From assembly GCF_947487575.1 (NCBI RefSeq), contig NZ_CANKXG010000005.1, positions 1-64,000 on the forward strand: a stretch of DNA of 64,000 nt, given 5' to 3'. This document shows positions 42,233-51,522 of this stretch, one piece after another. The number at the start of each line of letters is the position of its first letter. Positions within the stretch are counted from its first letter, which is position 1. The stretch comes from an uncultured Algibacter sp. Lineage in GTDB: Bacteria > Bacteroidota > Bacteroidia > Flavobacteriales > Flavobacteriaceae. The notes under the pieces were generated by a model that had not been told where the DNA came from, did no database searches, and saw nothing but the letters and a program-made list of their open reading frames with translations. A program made the position numbers and the translations under genes.

Positions 42233-42730
42233 ATGATTAAAATTAAGCCTGCTACAGCAACTTTACATTATTCTCTAATAGAAACCTTAGCAGATACTAT
42301 TTGGCGCGAACATTATATTCCTATAGTAGGAAAACCTCAAATTGATTATATGCTTGATAAATTTCAATCTGTAATGGCCATTGAAAAGCAAGTTGAAGAT
42401 GGTTTTGAGTATTTCTCAATATTTTACAATGGAACTCTCGTTGGCTATATTTCAATAAAACAAGAAACTAATGCCTTGTTTTTAAGCAAAATTTATGTTT
42501 TAAGTTATTATAGAGGAAAAAAGATTGGGAAAACGGCAATGGAATTTATAGAGCAGAAAGCTAATATCTATCAATTAAAAAATATCAGATTAACAGTAAA
42601 CATTAACAATACAAATTCTATAAAAGCTTACGAAAAAATAGGCTTTAAAAATGTTGGACCTTTAGTTACAGATATAGGAAACGGATTTGTAATGGATGAT
42701 TATGAGATGGTTAAATTAGTTAGAAGTTAG
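42233..42730 (+). CDS. GNAT family N-acetyltransferase
   Basis: 165 residues covering one GNAT domain: ATLHYSLIETLADTIWREHY at the N-terminus, ALFLSKIYVLSYYRGKKIGK (motif A with the acetyl-CoA pyrophosphate loop RGKKIG), LTVNINNTNSIKAYEKIGFK (motif B). The closest described types are protein or small-molecule acetyltransferases of the RimI/PaiA kind; acceptor unknown. Divergent from the DUF1800 operon; convergent with the DUF4268 gene. Confidence 0.88.
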   Translation: MIKIKPATATLHYSLIETLADTIWREHYIPIVGKPQIDYMLDKFQSVMAIEKQVEDGFEYFSIFYNGTLVGYISIKQETNALFLSKIYVLSYYRGKKIGKTAMEFIEQKANIYQLKNIRLTVNINNTNSIKAYEKIGFKNVGPLVTDIGNGFVMDDYEMVKLVRS

Positions 42731-42750
42731 AAAATTGTAGTTTTCACTAT

Positions 42751-43179
42751 TCATCCTTCAATAACCTCCCTGTACTCCTCAAAAAAAGCTTCAAATAAAC
42801 TCATATTTTCATTGAAGAATTCCATAACATCTCGCCATGAGTTTTTGTTATGTATAGATACTTTTTGTTCTAAAGGCAAGTAGATTCTAGAAATTTCTTT
42901 TTTATTATCCAAAAAATATTCTTCTTCAAAAATGGCATCAGGAAGATACTCATCTAGTAGAATAGATTTTAAAGCCAAAAGTTTTTCCCAGTATTTAATG
43001 CGATTTTCTAGGTCATCTTCTAAATCTAATACAACTGAAGCGGAGCGATTATCAAAATGAAATTTAAAACTTAAACCTTTCAGTTTTGTATTGTATAAAA
43101 TCCATTTCCGTGGAAACGATTTTCCGAAACTAGTCCAAAATTCTTGTCGTAAAAGTCTCGATTCTTCTTTAGAGAACAT
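42751..43179 (-). CDS. DUF4268 domain-containing protein
   Basis: 142 residues. The whole length matches DUF4268: LRQEFWTSFGKSFPRKWILY, KGLSFKFHFDNRSASVVLDL, YWEKLLALKSILLDEYLPDA, FFEEYREVIEG. Function unknown; in larger proteins the domain often follows restriction-endonuclease-like domains, but no such partner is here. Acidic, cytosolic. It is 74 bases downstream of the ZIP gene on the same strand. Confidence 0.85.
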   Translation of the reverse strand: MFSKEESRLLRQEFWTSFGKSFPRKWILYNTKLKGLSFKFHFDNRSASVVLDLEDDLENRIKYWEKLLALKSILLDEYLPDAIFEEEYFLDNKKEISRIYLPLEQKVSIHNKNSWRDVMEFFNENMSLFEAFFEEYREVIEG

Positions 43180-43253
43180 TTCTTTGTTTTTGGTTACTAG
43201 TTACTAGTTATTGGGAGTCAATCAACCAATAACAAATAACCATCAACTAATAA

Positions 43254-43928
43254 TTATATCAAATAAGCAATTCCAACTCCAAGTATAATCGAAACAAACT
43301 TCGATAAATTAAACTTATGCCCCTCTCCACTTTCAAATAAAATGGTAGTAGAAATATGAAAAAATATACCAATTACAATCGCATTTATGCTATGTGTAAA
43401 ATCGATGCTTAAATTTGAGGTGTTCGAGAAATAAGTTCCTAAAGGCGTCATGGCAGTAAAAACGGCTAAAAAGGCTATAATCTGTATGTTACTGAATTTA
43501 GACTGAAATAAAAACATGCTTATTAATGCAGCAATAGGTACTTTATGGACTAAAACCCCATAAATCATATCGTTATGCTGGTGTATAGGGAAACCTTCTA
43601 AAAAACTATGAATACACAAACTAATAAATAACAACCACGGAAAAGTAGTTTCTTGTTTATGTATATGTACATGCCCATGTTCCGCACCCTTAGAGAATAA
43701 TTCTAAAATAATTTGCAACATAATACCACACATAATAAGCAATCCGGTAAGCTTGGTATCTAAGTGATTATAAACCTCAGGCAATAATTCAAAAAGTGTA
43801 AGCGCCAATAAAAAAGCGCCACTAAAAGAGAGTAGGAGTTTAGTATTCCAGTTTTTTTTATTTTTAGATAGCTTGGCTATAATTACACCTAAAATAACCG
43901 CGTATACAGGAAAAAGAAATTTATTCAT
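43254..43928 (-). CDS. ZIP family metal transporter
   Basis: 224 residues with about eight membrane helices. A His-rich cytosolic loop (HGHVHIHKQ) and the metal-binding helices (HSFLEGFPIHQHNDMIYG with His, Glu, His, then HKVPIAALIS) are typical of ZIP carriers that bring in zinc, iron or other divalent metals. The exact metal cannot be read. Tandem AATAAC/TTACTAG-like short repeats flank both ends of the gene. Confidence 0.9.
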   Translation of the reverse strand: MNKFLFPVYAVILGVIIAKLSKNKKNWNTKLLLSFSGAFLLALTLFELLPEVYNHLDTKLTGLLIMCGIMLQIILELFSKGAEHGHVHIHKQETTFPWLLFISLCIHSFLEGFPIHQHNDMIYGVLVHKVPIAALISMFLFQSKFSNIQIIAFLAVFTAMTPLGTYFSNTSNLSIDFTHSINAIVIGIFFHISTTILFESGEGHKFNLSKFVSIILGVGIAYLI

Positions 43929-44032
43929 TCAAAAAACTATTCAATTTTAAAACCATTCAATAATAATCAGTAACAGTAATGATAATTAAACATCAATTAA
44001 CAGTGATAATAATTAAATGTCGATTTATCGAC

Positions 44033-44764
44033 TTATTTAAAAATCATTACTAAACGTTCCGATGTTTTGGCATTAAACTTATTCAGTTTATAATCGCCAA
44101 AAACATCTAATAAGTATACATCAGCCTGTTCAAAAAGCGATTCAAAATCAGCTAAAGTAAACCCGCGCACGCGTTCTTGGAAATTGTACAACTTATCATC
44201 AGCTGTAAAAGTAATATCTTTTATAATATATCCGTCCTCAACATAACGTTTTAAATGGAAATCAATATCATCTACCGTTTTTACCTCTTCAGGTACCAAA
44301 TTATCAATTACAAACTCACTATTCATAAAATCAATAACCCCAAAACCAAAGTCGTTTAATTCCGCTTTAATCGCTTTTATCGTGTTTAAATTATCCGCCT
44401 CATCCTCAAAATACCCAAAGCTGGTAAATAAATTAAAAACCGCGTCAAACTGTTTGTGGTATGGCGTACACATATCATGAACGGCAAAGTGTAAGCGGTG
44501 GTTTTCAAACTGTTTCGCAAACTCTATACTATTGGAGCTTAAATCTACGCCCGTTACATCATACCCCATTTTATTAAGGTATAAAGCATGTCGCCCCTTA
44601 CCGCAAGCCAAATCCAGAACAGTACCACCATCCGGAATATTTAAGTAGTCTGTAAGCGTATCCATAAACGCATGCGCCTCGGTATCATCCCTGTCCTTAT
44701 ATAAAATGTGGTAAAATGGCGTGTCAAACCAAGAAGTAAACCAAGTAGTAGTGTTGTTAGTCAT
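44033..44764 (-). CDS. Class I SAM-dependent methyltransferase
   Basis: 243 residues. Motif I VLDLACGKGRHALYLNKMG (with the SAM-binding Gly loop) near residue 47, motif II GVDLSSNSI, and a middle AVFNLFTSFGYF. The C-terminal half is a mixed beta domain of the Methyltransf_11/25 kind. Substrate unknown. Divergent from the THUMP methyltransferase gene with a structured repeat between them. Confidence 0.88.
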   Translation of the reverse strand: MTNNTTTWFTSWFDTPFYHILYKDRDDTEAHAFMDTLTDYLNIPDGGTVLDLACGKGRHALYLNKMGYDVTGVDLSSNSIEFAKQFENHRLHFAVHDMCTPYHKQFDAVFNLFTSFGYFEDEADNLNTIKAIKAELNDFGFGVIDFMNSEFVIDNLVPEEVKTVDDIDFHLKRYVEDGYIIKDITFTADDKLYNFQERVRGFTLADFESLFEQADVYLLDVFGDYKLNKFNAKTSERLVMIFK

Positions 44765-44775
44765 AAATTTTTTTT

Positions 44776-44873
44776 GGGGTTACCCCCGAGAAATGTTCGG
44801 GGGTCAGGCTTTCCGCTACAAGTCCTCGCACCAAAAAAAGGTGCTGTGGGCTTTCCACTTCAATCCTTAACCC
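44776..44873 (-). repeat. Structured intergenic repeat, copy 3 (short subtype)
   Basis: Read on the minus strand: GGGTTAAGG opens and TAACCCC closes, so GGGTTA pairs with TAACCC, where the copies at 85, 13622 and 48365 use GCGTTA/TAACGC. The inner hairpins are GCACC/GGTGC and CCCCCGA/TCGGGGG. Placed between divergent methyltransferase genes. Confidence 0.6.
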
Positions 44874-44946
44874 GAATTATCAATAAACTTTACGTTTGCC
44901 GCAAAATTACGTTATTTTTGCAACCTATTAGAAGTAGACGTAAAAA

Positions 44947-46104
44947 ATGGGAGAAAATTTCAATATGGTTGCCAAAACCCTTTTTGGCTTTGAAGATTTA
45001 TTGGCAAACGAGCTCACACAATTAGGCGCCATGCATGTTAAAAAAGGCATTCGTGTCGTGTCTTTCTCTGGCGATAAAGGATTTATGTATAAATGTAATT
45101 TAGGATTACGTACGGCAATAAAAATCTTAAAACCCATCCATTCATTTAACGTTAATAGCGAGCAAGATTTATACAATAAAATCTATGCTATGGATTGGAG
45201 TAAATACCTAAAACCAACAGGCTCTTTAGCAATCGATGCAACTATACATTCCGATTTATTTTCGCACTCGTTATACATAGCCCAAAAAACAAAAGATGCC
45301 ATAGTCGATAAATTTAGAGACACAGACGGGCAACGCCCAAATGTAGATTTAAAATTCCCAGACCTTAAAATAAATGTGCATATCGACAGACGAAAGTGTA
45401 CCATATCTTTAGATTCTTCTGGAGATTCGCTACATAAACGTGGTTATAAAACCGCAACCAATATTGCACCAATAAACGAAGTTTTAGCCGCAGGCTTAAT
45501 TATGCTTTCGGGTTGGGATGGGCAAACCGATTTTATGGACCCCATGTGTGGTTCGGGAACCATGCTTATAGAAGCCGCCATGATAGCCTGTAATATACCA
45601 CCAAACCTCATGCGAAAAGAATTTGCTTTCGAGCGTTGGAACGATTGGGATGTCGAGCTTTTCGAGAAAATTGAAGAATCGCTACTTGGTAAAACACGCG
45701 ACTTTCATCATAAAATTATAGGCTACGATAAAGCACCAAGTGCCGTATCAAAAGCCATAGAAAATGTAAAAAACGCTCAACTAGACGATTTTATAGAAGT
45801 CAGACACGAAGATTTTTTTAAAACTAGAAAGCCAGGCGAAAATAAACTCCATATGGTATTTAACCCGCCTTACGGTGAGCGTTTAAGTATCGATATGGAA
45901 AAGTTTTACGCTAACATTGGCGATACCCTTAAACAAAACTACCCAGGTACAGATGCTTGGTTTATTACCTCAAACCTAGATGCTTTAAAACATGTAGGTT
46001 TGCGTCCATCAAGAAAAATACACTTATTCAACGCGAAATTAGAATCGCGTTTAGTAAAGTATGTCATGTATGAGGGGAGTAAGAAGGGTAAGTATATGAA
46101 ATAA
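44947..46104 (+). CDS. THUMP-domain class I RNA methyltransferase (RlmL/TrmN-type)
   Basis: 385 residues: N-terminal THUMP RNA-binding domain (about 45-160), then a Rossmann methyltransferase with FMDPMCGSGTMLIEAAMIA (motif I) and the catalytic FNPPYGERL motif, typical of N2-guanine methylation. It probably modifies 23S rRNA or tRNA. TATTTTTG at 44913-44920 could be its -7 promoter element, with a near-consensus TTTA 20 bases upstream. Confidence 0.92.
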   Translation: MGENFNMVAKTLFGFEDLLANELTQLGAMHVKKGIRVVSFSGDKGFMYKCNLGLRTAIKILKPIHSFNVNSEQDLYNKIYAMDWSKYLKPTGSLAIDATIHSDLFSHSLYIAQKTKDAIVDKFRDTDGQRPNVDLKFPDLKINVHIDRRKCTISLDSSGDSLHKRGYKTATNIAPINEVLAAGLIMLSGWDGQTDFMDPMCGSGTMLIEAAMIACNIPPNLMRKEFAFERWNDWDVELFEKIEESLLGKTRDFHHKIIGYDKAPSAVSKAIENVKNAQLDDFIEVRHEDFFKTRKPGENKLHMVFNPPYGERLSIDMEKFYANIGDTLKQNYPGTDAWFITSNLDALKHVGLRPSRKIHLFNAKLESRLVKYVMYEGSKKGKYMK

Positions 46105-46137
46105 TTCCTGCGGAGGCAGGAATCTCATCAATCGAAA

Positions 46138-46265
46138 CGTCATTACGAGGCACGAAGCAGTCTCAAAAATTTAACGTCATTACGAGGGAAGAATGACCGA
46201 AGTAATCTCATGATTATAACTAAAAGTGAACAGATTGCCACGTCGTAAAAACGCCTCGCAATGAC
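46138..46265. repeat. Cluster of three REP-like hairpins
   Basis: Three copies of a hairpin unit that reads AGATTGC ... GCAATGAC or its reverse (CGTCATTACGAGG ... TCTC): 46138-46165 and 46175-46210 in reverse, 46232-46265 forward. Just upstream ATTCCTGC/GCAGGAAT (46104-46123) forms another hairpin that overlaps the end of the methyltransferase gene and may terminate it. More copies are at 48416-48475 and 48537-48571. Confidence 0.6.
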
Positions 46266-46271
46266 ATTAAG

Positions 46272-46784
46272 TTAAAACAAAGGCAAACGCTCAAATTGAG
46301 CAATTAAAAACAACTTTCCACAAGCACGCGCATCAGATAAGGCATCATGATGTTTTAAAGCAATATTATGCACTTTACAGCAGGCATCTAACTTAGCAGG
46401 TTTATAGCCTTTTTTACGGTATATTTTAAGTGTACATTCCCAACGCTCTTGCATAATTAAGTCCGATTGTGGGATGTTGTAATCTTTCATGGTTTTTAGT
46501 AAAACCGTTCTGTCAAAAGACTCGTTATGCGCTACTGTAACCATACCAGAAATACGTTTTTTAATTTCTGGATATACGCCTTTAAAGTTGGGCGAAAACC
46601 GAGTGTCGTCTTCTGTAATACCATGCACTTGTTGGTTGTGCCAATTGTAATCGTTATTTGGCGGTTGTATTAAAGCATGAAACTCGTCTACAATAACACC
46701 ATCTTTAAACGTTACAATACCCACAGAACAAATATGATGACCTTTTGCGGTCTCGAAGTCTATAGCAGCAAACGTGTTTGACAT
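46272..46784 (-). CDS. DnaQ-like 3'-5' exonuclease (DEDDh)
   Basis: 170 residues. Exo I FAAIDFETAKG (Asp, Glu), Exo II region VAHNESFDRTVL, and Exo III HDALSDARACGK with the His of the DEDDh type. A single-domain exonuclease related to the proofreading epsilon subunit and to RNase T; which role it serves is not clear, and it is shorter than the usual epsilon subunit. Alone on the minus strand, convergent with the methyltransferase gene. Confidence 0.9.
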   Translation of the reverse strand: MSNTFAAIDFETAKGHHICSVGIVTFKDGVIVDEFHALIQPPNNDYNWHNQQVHGITEDDTRFSPNFKGVYPEIKKRISGMVTVAHNESFDRTVLLKTMKDYNIPQSDLIMQERWECTLKIYRKKGYKPAKLDACCKVHNIALKHHDALSDARACGKLFLIAQFERLPLF

Positions 46785-46911
46785 GATTTGGGTTTTTTGA
46801 GCAAAGTTACGGGTTTATGTTTGTAGTTTGGTTTTAATATTTAATGTGCTATTTTATAAATAATTGTTTGACGCCACTAGTTACAAACTAGCGGTAGCGG
46901 GGGTGCTTTCG

Positions 46912-47652
46912 TTATTTTTTGATTTTCTTATTTATTTCCTTTTGAATAATATCTATTCCCATGAGTAAATCTTGTAAACTTCTAGTGCTTAGTCTTTCTG
47001 AAAAGTTTTTCCAAGCGTGCATATTTTCCCATCCTAAAATTATTTCTCTTCTATTTTCATCTGTAACTAATAGAGACTTTAAATCTTTTTGTTTAGCAAC
47101 CCTTTTTTGTAAATCCAAGTTTCCAAACAGTGATAATGTTCTCTGCATAATATTATTTTTTTGAAGGTCGTTTTTAGTCTGATTTGACTTAATAGAATTT
47201 TGAAAGTTTTTTAAATCAATTAATTTATTTCGTATATCAGAAGGAATAAGTGATATTTCTCCACTATTTTGAAGAGATTCCATTGTATTAGAATTAAAAA
47301 TTATAGGTCGAGAATTTATATTTAAGTTAAGTAATTTCTCATAAACATCTATTAGTGTTAGGTTACTTGAATAAAATTCTTTTTGATAACTTTCGTATTC
47401 CTTTCTCCGTTTATTGAGAAGTTCAATTGTTTTTACAGAAAATTCTTTATCCTTTTTCAAGTCTTCTAACAATTGCTGATAATAGTCCTGCTTTTTTACT
47501 TCTAGTTTATTGTTTTCATTCCAATTATTAATTTGTAATGCGATTAAAATTCCTATTACCACAAGGATAATCTCTCCAATAGCATACTTAAAATACTTTG
47601 CGCTTTTGTTTTCCATAAGTAAGTTTTGGCGAATTTTTCTAAAGAATTTCAT
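46912..47652 (-). CDS. DUF6090 family protein
   Basis: 246 residues. The start MKFFRKIRQNLLMENKSAKY followed by the membrane helix FKYAIGEIILVVIGILIALQ and the INNWNE motif is the signature of DUF6090. The remaining helical region is rich in Lys and Glu (coiled-coil-like), probably outside the cytosol. Function unknown. These genes are frequently found in several copies in flavobacterial genomes; only one is in this window. Confidence 0.88.
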   Translation of the reverse strand: MKFFRKIRQNLLMENKSAKYFKYAIGEIILVVIGILIALQINNWNENNKLEVKKQDYYQQLLEDLKKDKEFSVKTIELLNKRRKEYESYQKEFYSSNLTLIDVYEKLLNLNINSRPIIFNSNTMESLQNSGEISLIPSDIRNKLIDLKNFQNSIKSNQTKNDLQKNNIMQRTLSLFGNLDLQKRVAKQKDLKSLLVTDENRREIILGWENMHAWKNFSERLSTRSLQDLLMGIDIIQKEINKKIKK

Positions 47653-47838
47653 AATTGGTTATTGGTTGGTCATAATGAAGCACAACTTTAATGATATGAC
47701 GTTGTTTTAATGACTTATATCAGTCGATAAGCGAAGTTAGAATTATCCCACTAAAAAAGCAATACGTATTTGCACGTAATTATTAACAATTATGATTATA
47801 ACATTAACAGATTCGTATCTTTCAAAAAAAAGAAACCC

Positions 47839-48312
47839 ATGCCCTTCAACCACATTTTCAAAGCCAAAGTAAACTGGCAATTAGGCACTAACGAAACCAC
47901 CCAAAACCCAAAAGGTTTTAGTAGAAACCATGTGGTAACTATAGCTAACAAAAAAACACCTTTAGAGGTTTCGGCAGCAAAACCATTTAGAGGCGACGAG
48001 ACACTTTATAATCCAGAAGATTTGCTGTTATCTGCCCTGGCATCTTGCCACATGATGTCGTATTTATACGTTTGCGCGCAACACAATATTGAGGTTTTAT
48101 GTTATGAAGATAACGCTGAAGCCATTTTAGAGGTTGAAGGGTCGGGTAGTGGGCGTTTTAAAAAAGTAACTTTAAACCCTGTGGTAACTATCAAGGATGC
48201 TTCAAAAAAGGAACTGGCTAAAACGCTACATGCTAAAGCTAATAGTTTATGTTTTATTGCTAATTCTTGTAATTTTCCTGTGGAGCATTATGCAGAAATA
48301 GTTATTGACTAG
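47839..48312 (+). CDS. OsmC family peroxiredoxin-like protein
   Basis: 157 residues from the ATG at 47839; the frame is open upstream to a TTG at 47770, but the OsmC domain starts only after this ATG. Visible: NPEDLLLSALASCHMMSYL with the first redox Cys, and LCFIANSCNFPVE with the second Cys. OsmC/Ohr proteins reduce organic hydroperoxides with a Cys pair. GDETLYNPEDLL is the usual pre-helix motif. Cytosolic; unpaired with other stress genes here. Confidence 0.9.
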   Translation: MPFNHIFKAKVNWQLGTNETTQNPKGFSRNHVVTIANKKTPLEVSAAKPFRGDETLYNPEDLLLSALASCHMMSYLYVCAQHNIEVLCYEDNAEAILEVEGSGSGRFKKVTLNPVVTIKDASKKELAKTLHAKANSLCFIANSCNFPVEHYAEIVID

Positions 48313-48364
48313 AGTTAGTGGTAAGTGGTTTGTGGTTTGAAGATTTGCTTTGGCGGATTTGCCC

Positions 48365-48515
48365 GCGTTAAGGATAGTAGTGGCATCCTTTTTAAAAGCG
48401 GGAAACTATAAATTTGTGTTGTAACTAGACTTTGACAGATTGCCACGTCGCTCACGCTTCGCAATGACTTTTAAAAAGATATAACGGATAGCCCGACCCC
48501 TTGTGGGTAACGCCC
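48365..48515 (+). repeat. Structured intergenic repeat, copy 4 (long subtype) with nested REP-like hairpin
   Basis: Opens GCGTTAAGGATAG and closes GACCCCTTGTGGGTAACGCCC-like ending (CCC/GGG hairpin, then TAACGC). The middle carries GACAGATTGCCACGTCGC...GCAATGAC, the REP-like unit. Same subtype as 85-239. The rest of 48313-48579 contains another REP-like hairpin (48537-48571) and no gene. Confidence 0.6.
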
Positions 48516-48579
48516 AAATTATAAGAGTTAATTATGAACAGATTGCCGCGTCATGCTTCCTCGCAATGGCAACTAATAA

Positions 48580-49311
48580 CTACTTAACCTTTTTGTAAAG
48601 CGGAATTCTATAAGCCAGAAAGTAACTGTAACCGGCACCAATGGCGCCGCTATCGTAAGTTTTACCAAACCCCGGAATATAAACATTCTCAAAATTATTA
48701 GGTATAGTTTCGCTTACAGCTATTTTTAATTGCACATTTAACCCTATGTACAAGTTATTAAATAATTCGGCTTTAAGGCCTAATATAATTTCTGCCCAAA
48801 ATGCTGTAAGCCCAGTAATTTCTTGTTTGGCAGTTGATGTTAATTGAGGTGCCCAAAATTGGTCTATACTGTACACTGCAAAACTATTTAAATCATGACT
48901 AAATGTACTTGCTCCAACACGAAAACCTGCATAAATCATGTTATCCATGTTTAGCCAATTTTCATACATATTTAGGTCTATACCACCTTTTATATAACTA
49001 CCTTTGGTTGTAATGTTTAAATAATCGTTAATGGTGTTTTTTTCTTCAATTCCAATTTCGCCAGCTATATATAGTTTTTCTTTTAAGCGATAATCTGCCA
49101 TAATTTCAAAACCAGTATAGGTGTCATCCAAAAAGGTTCTGGCAAGTCTACCAATATCGGTACCAACACGAAGGCCGTACTTTAGTTTAATTCTATTGGA
49201 ATCATTGGCCGAACTGTCTATACTTTTATTCTGTGAGTTAGCAGACACACAAAATAATATCAAGCATATTAATGTACTAATGCGATATATTAAAGTGCGC
49301 TGTTGTTTCAT
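48580..49311 (-). CDS. DUF6048 family outer-membrane barrel-like protein
   Basis: 243 residues; signal peptide 1-27 (CVSANSQ). The body is a series of amphipathic strands (KYGLRVGTDIGRLA, YTGFEIMADYRLKEKLYIAG, ENWLNMDNMIYAGFRVGAST, LAYRIPLYKKVK at the end) expected for a beta barrel. Matches the Bacteroidota family DUF6048, function unknown. Its start lies 35 bases inside the upstream DUF6452 gene, so they are translationally coupled. Confidence 0.82.
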   Translation of the reverse strand: MKQQRTLIYRISTLICLILFCVSANSQNKSIDSSANDSNRIKLKYGLRVGTDIGRLARTFLDDTYTGFEIMADYRLKEKLYIAGEIGIEEKNTINDYLNITTKGSYIKGGIDLNMYENWLNMDNMIYAGFRVGASTFSHDLNSFAVYSIDQFWAPQLTSTAKQEITGLTAFWAEIILGLKAELFNNLYIGLNVQLKIAVSETIPNNFENVYIPGFGKTYDSGAIGAGYSYFLAYRIPLYKKVK

Positions 49312-49813
49312 CTTCTACAGATTGGTTATCGGTTAATGGTTGTCTAGAAAGCATCCAGTTATCACCATCATCAACAATGGTTAATGTTACGTTTTTAAAA
49401 ATAGTTTTAAAACCACAAGCTCGCGATACGTATACTTGCTCACGACTGTAGTTTATTTCTATACGGTCTTGATTTCCTTCTATAAAATCATCACTAGTAT
49501 CATCTGGGGTGTCATTGTCGTTTTCCTTAGCGTTACTAATAATAGTAAATTCTGTTGTGTTGTCAGTTGTTTTTAGGGGTAAAATAAGATTGCTAGTATT
49601 TGTTAAATAATAACCAGGTAAAACGGCATTATCATCACCTCCAACAACCACTATGTCAAAAACATTTTTTTGGATATCAGAATCTGTAGCATCTAGAAAA
49701 TCTATAATTAATCTGGGTGTTGTTGGGGTTGCATCCGGACAAATATCATCCCGTTCGCAACTATAGTTTCCAACTATAATAAGAATTATAATAAGTAGGC
49801 TTATTTTTTTCAT
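49277..49813 (-). CDS. DUF6452 family lipoprotein
   Basis: 178 residues. Lipoprotein signal with lipobox NYSC (Cys at 19). The family pattern follows: CERDDICPDATPTTPRLIID, a middle acidic stretch (KENDNDTPDDTSDD), and the strand-rich end with VYVSRACGFKTIF and the conserved LTIVDDGDNWM. Exported to an outer or inner envelope face; function unknown. The downstream gene is DUF6048, a fixed partner in this family as far as I recall. Confidence 0.8.
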   Translation of the reverse strand: MKKISLLIIILIIVGNYSCERDDICPDATPTTPRLIIDFLDATDSDIQKNVFDIVVVGGDDNAVLPGYYLTNTSNLILPLKTTDNTTEFTIISNAKENDNDTPDDTSDDFIEGNQDRIEINYSREQVYVSRACGFKTIFKNVTLTIVDDGDNWMLSRQPLTDNQSVEDETTAHFNISH

Positions 49814-49997
49814 GAATTTTTTTGTGTATGCGTTTATTTGTTTAGCTGAGACTTCCTCAAAGCATTTGGCATAGTCGTTATTTTTTTAAACTTATTTCTG
49901 ACTAATATATAATCATTTTCAGAATTAAATTTTAATTGATGATATTTTATTTTTATGTGCAATAAACAAATTAACTTTTTATAAACGAATCAACTTT

Positions 49998-51413
49998 TTA
50001 CCGTTTTTCAAGTAAAACTACATTTTCCACATGAAACGTTTGCGGAAACATATCTACAGCTTGGGTTTTTATAACTTTATATGTGGCATCCATTAAGGCT
50101 AAATCTCTGGCTTGAGTGGCACTATTACAACTTACATAAACCACGCGTTTTGGCGCTATGTTTAATATTTGTTGTACCACGTCTTTATGCATACCGTCTC
50201 TTGGTGGATCAGTAATAATAACATCGGGTTGCCCATGAGTTTCAATAAATACATCATTAAAAACCTGTTTCATGTCTCCAACAAAGAATTCAACGTTATT
50301 AATATTATTTAATTGTGCATTTTCTTTGGCTGCTGTAATAGCATCTGGTACAGACTCTACACCAACTACTTTTTTAGCTTGTTTTGAAACAAACTGAGCA
50401 ATGGTTCCGGTTCCGGTATATAAATCGTAAACCAATTCATCTCCTGTTAATCCAGCGAAATCTCTGGTGATTTTATACAATTCAAAAGCTTGGTTGGAGT
50501 TGGTTTGGTAAAAAGACTTCGCGTTTATTTTAAATTTTAAACCTTCCATGTCTTCAAAAATATGGTCGGCGCCTTTGTAGCAAATTACGTCTTGATCGTA
50601 AATAGTATCGTTTGCTTTTCCGTTTATAACGTATTGTAATGATGTTATCTGAGGAAAGGTTTCTGTAATAAAATCAAGTAATAATTCGCGTTTAGTTTTA
50701 TCTTCTTTAAAAAACTGAATCATCACCATAATATCACCAGTAGTAGATGTTCTTATCATCATGGTTCTTAATAATCCGGTTTGATTTCTGGTATTAAAGA
50801 ATTCTAAATCGTTATCAATGGAAAACTGCTTAACGGCATTTCTAATAGCGTTAGAAGGGTCTGCTTGTAAATGACATTTTTTGACATCTAAAATCTTATC
50901 CCACATACCAGGAATATGAAATCCAAGAGCGTTTCTATCACCTAAATCTTCATCAGATTGAATTTCTTCAAGGGTTAACCAACGGCTATCACTAAATGAA
51001 AACTCCATTTTATTTCTATAGAAGTATTGTTCAGCAGAACCTAAAATAGAAGTAACTTCTGGAAGCTCAATATGTCCAATTCTAGTTAAGTTATTGGTAA
51101 CTTCTTTTTGCTTGTAAAATAATTGATGCTCGTAGGTCATGTTTTGCCATTTGCAACCACCACAGGTTCCAAAATGCTCGCAAGCAGGCTCTGTTCTTTT
51201 GTCCGAAAGTTTATGAAAAACCGTTGCTTTACCTTCGTAATACGCTTTTCGCTTTTTAAAAGTTTGTACATCAACCACATCACCAGGTACCGCATTTGGT
51301 AAAAAAATTACTTTTCCGTCAGGCGCTTTTGCTACCGTTTTTCCTTTGGCACCAGCATCAATAACTTCTACGTGCTCAAAAACTTGTTTTCTTTGTTTAC
51401 TTCTTCTAGACAT
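49998..51413 (-). CDS. rlmD: 23S rRNA (uracil-5-)-methyltransferase (RlmD/TrmA family)
   Basis: 471 residues from the Met at 51413 (SRRSKQRKQVFEHVEVID); the frame extends to 51479 but the extra part looks untranslated. N-terminal TRAM domain (about 10-70), iron-sulfur Cys residues in CEHFGTCGGCKWQ, SAM-binding LYTGTGTIAQFVSKQAKK, and the nucleophile in YVSCNSATQARDL. It methylates U1939 (E. coli numbering) or a neighbouring uracil of 23S rRNA; RlmD and RlmC cannot be told apart surely. Divergent from the SRPBCC gene. Confidence 0.9.
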   Translation of the reverse strand: MSRRSKQRKQVFEHVEVIDAGAKGKTVAKAPDGKVIFLPNAVPGDVVDVQTFKKRKAYYEGKATVFHKLSDKRTEPACEHFGTCGGCKWQNMTYEHQLFYKQKEVTNNLTRIGHIELPEVTSILGSAEQYFYRNKMEFSFSDSRWLTLEEIQSDEDLGDRNALGFHIPGMWDKILDVKKCHLQADPSNAIRNAVKQFSIDNDLEFFNTRNQTGLLRTMMIRTSTTGDIMVMIQFFKEDKTKRELLLDFITETFPQITSLQYVINGKANDTIYDQDVICYKGADHIFEDMEGLKFKINAKSFYQTNSNQAFELYKITRDFAGLTGDELVYDLYTGTGTIAQFVSKQAKKVVGVESVPDAITAAKENAQLNNINNVEFFVGDMKQVFNDVFIETHGQPDVIITDPPRDGMHKDVVQQILNIAPKRVVYVSCNSATQARDLALMDATYKVIKTQAVDMFPQTFHVENVVLLEKR

Positions 51414-51522
51414 GCTGCAAAAATAATAATAGCAACAGATTAATTGTAGGTAAATAGAATTATCTTTAAAAAACTTCAAAATAAAATGAACCTTTTTATT
51501 TTTTTACGGTCTTTAGAGTATA

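Noticed and set aside
47770-47838. N-terminal extension of OsmC from a TTG start
   Set aside because: The extension is unlike OsmC proteins and the ATG at 47839 begins the conserved domain.
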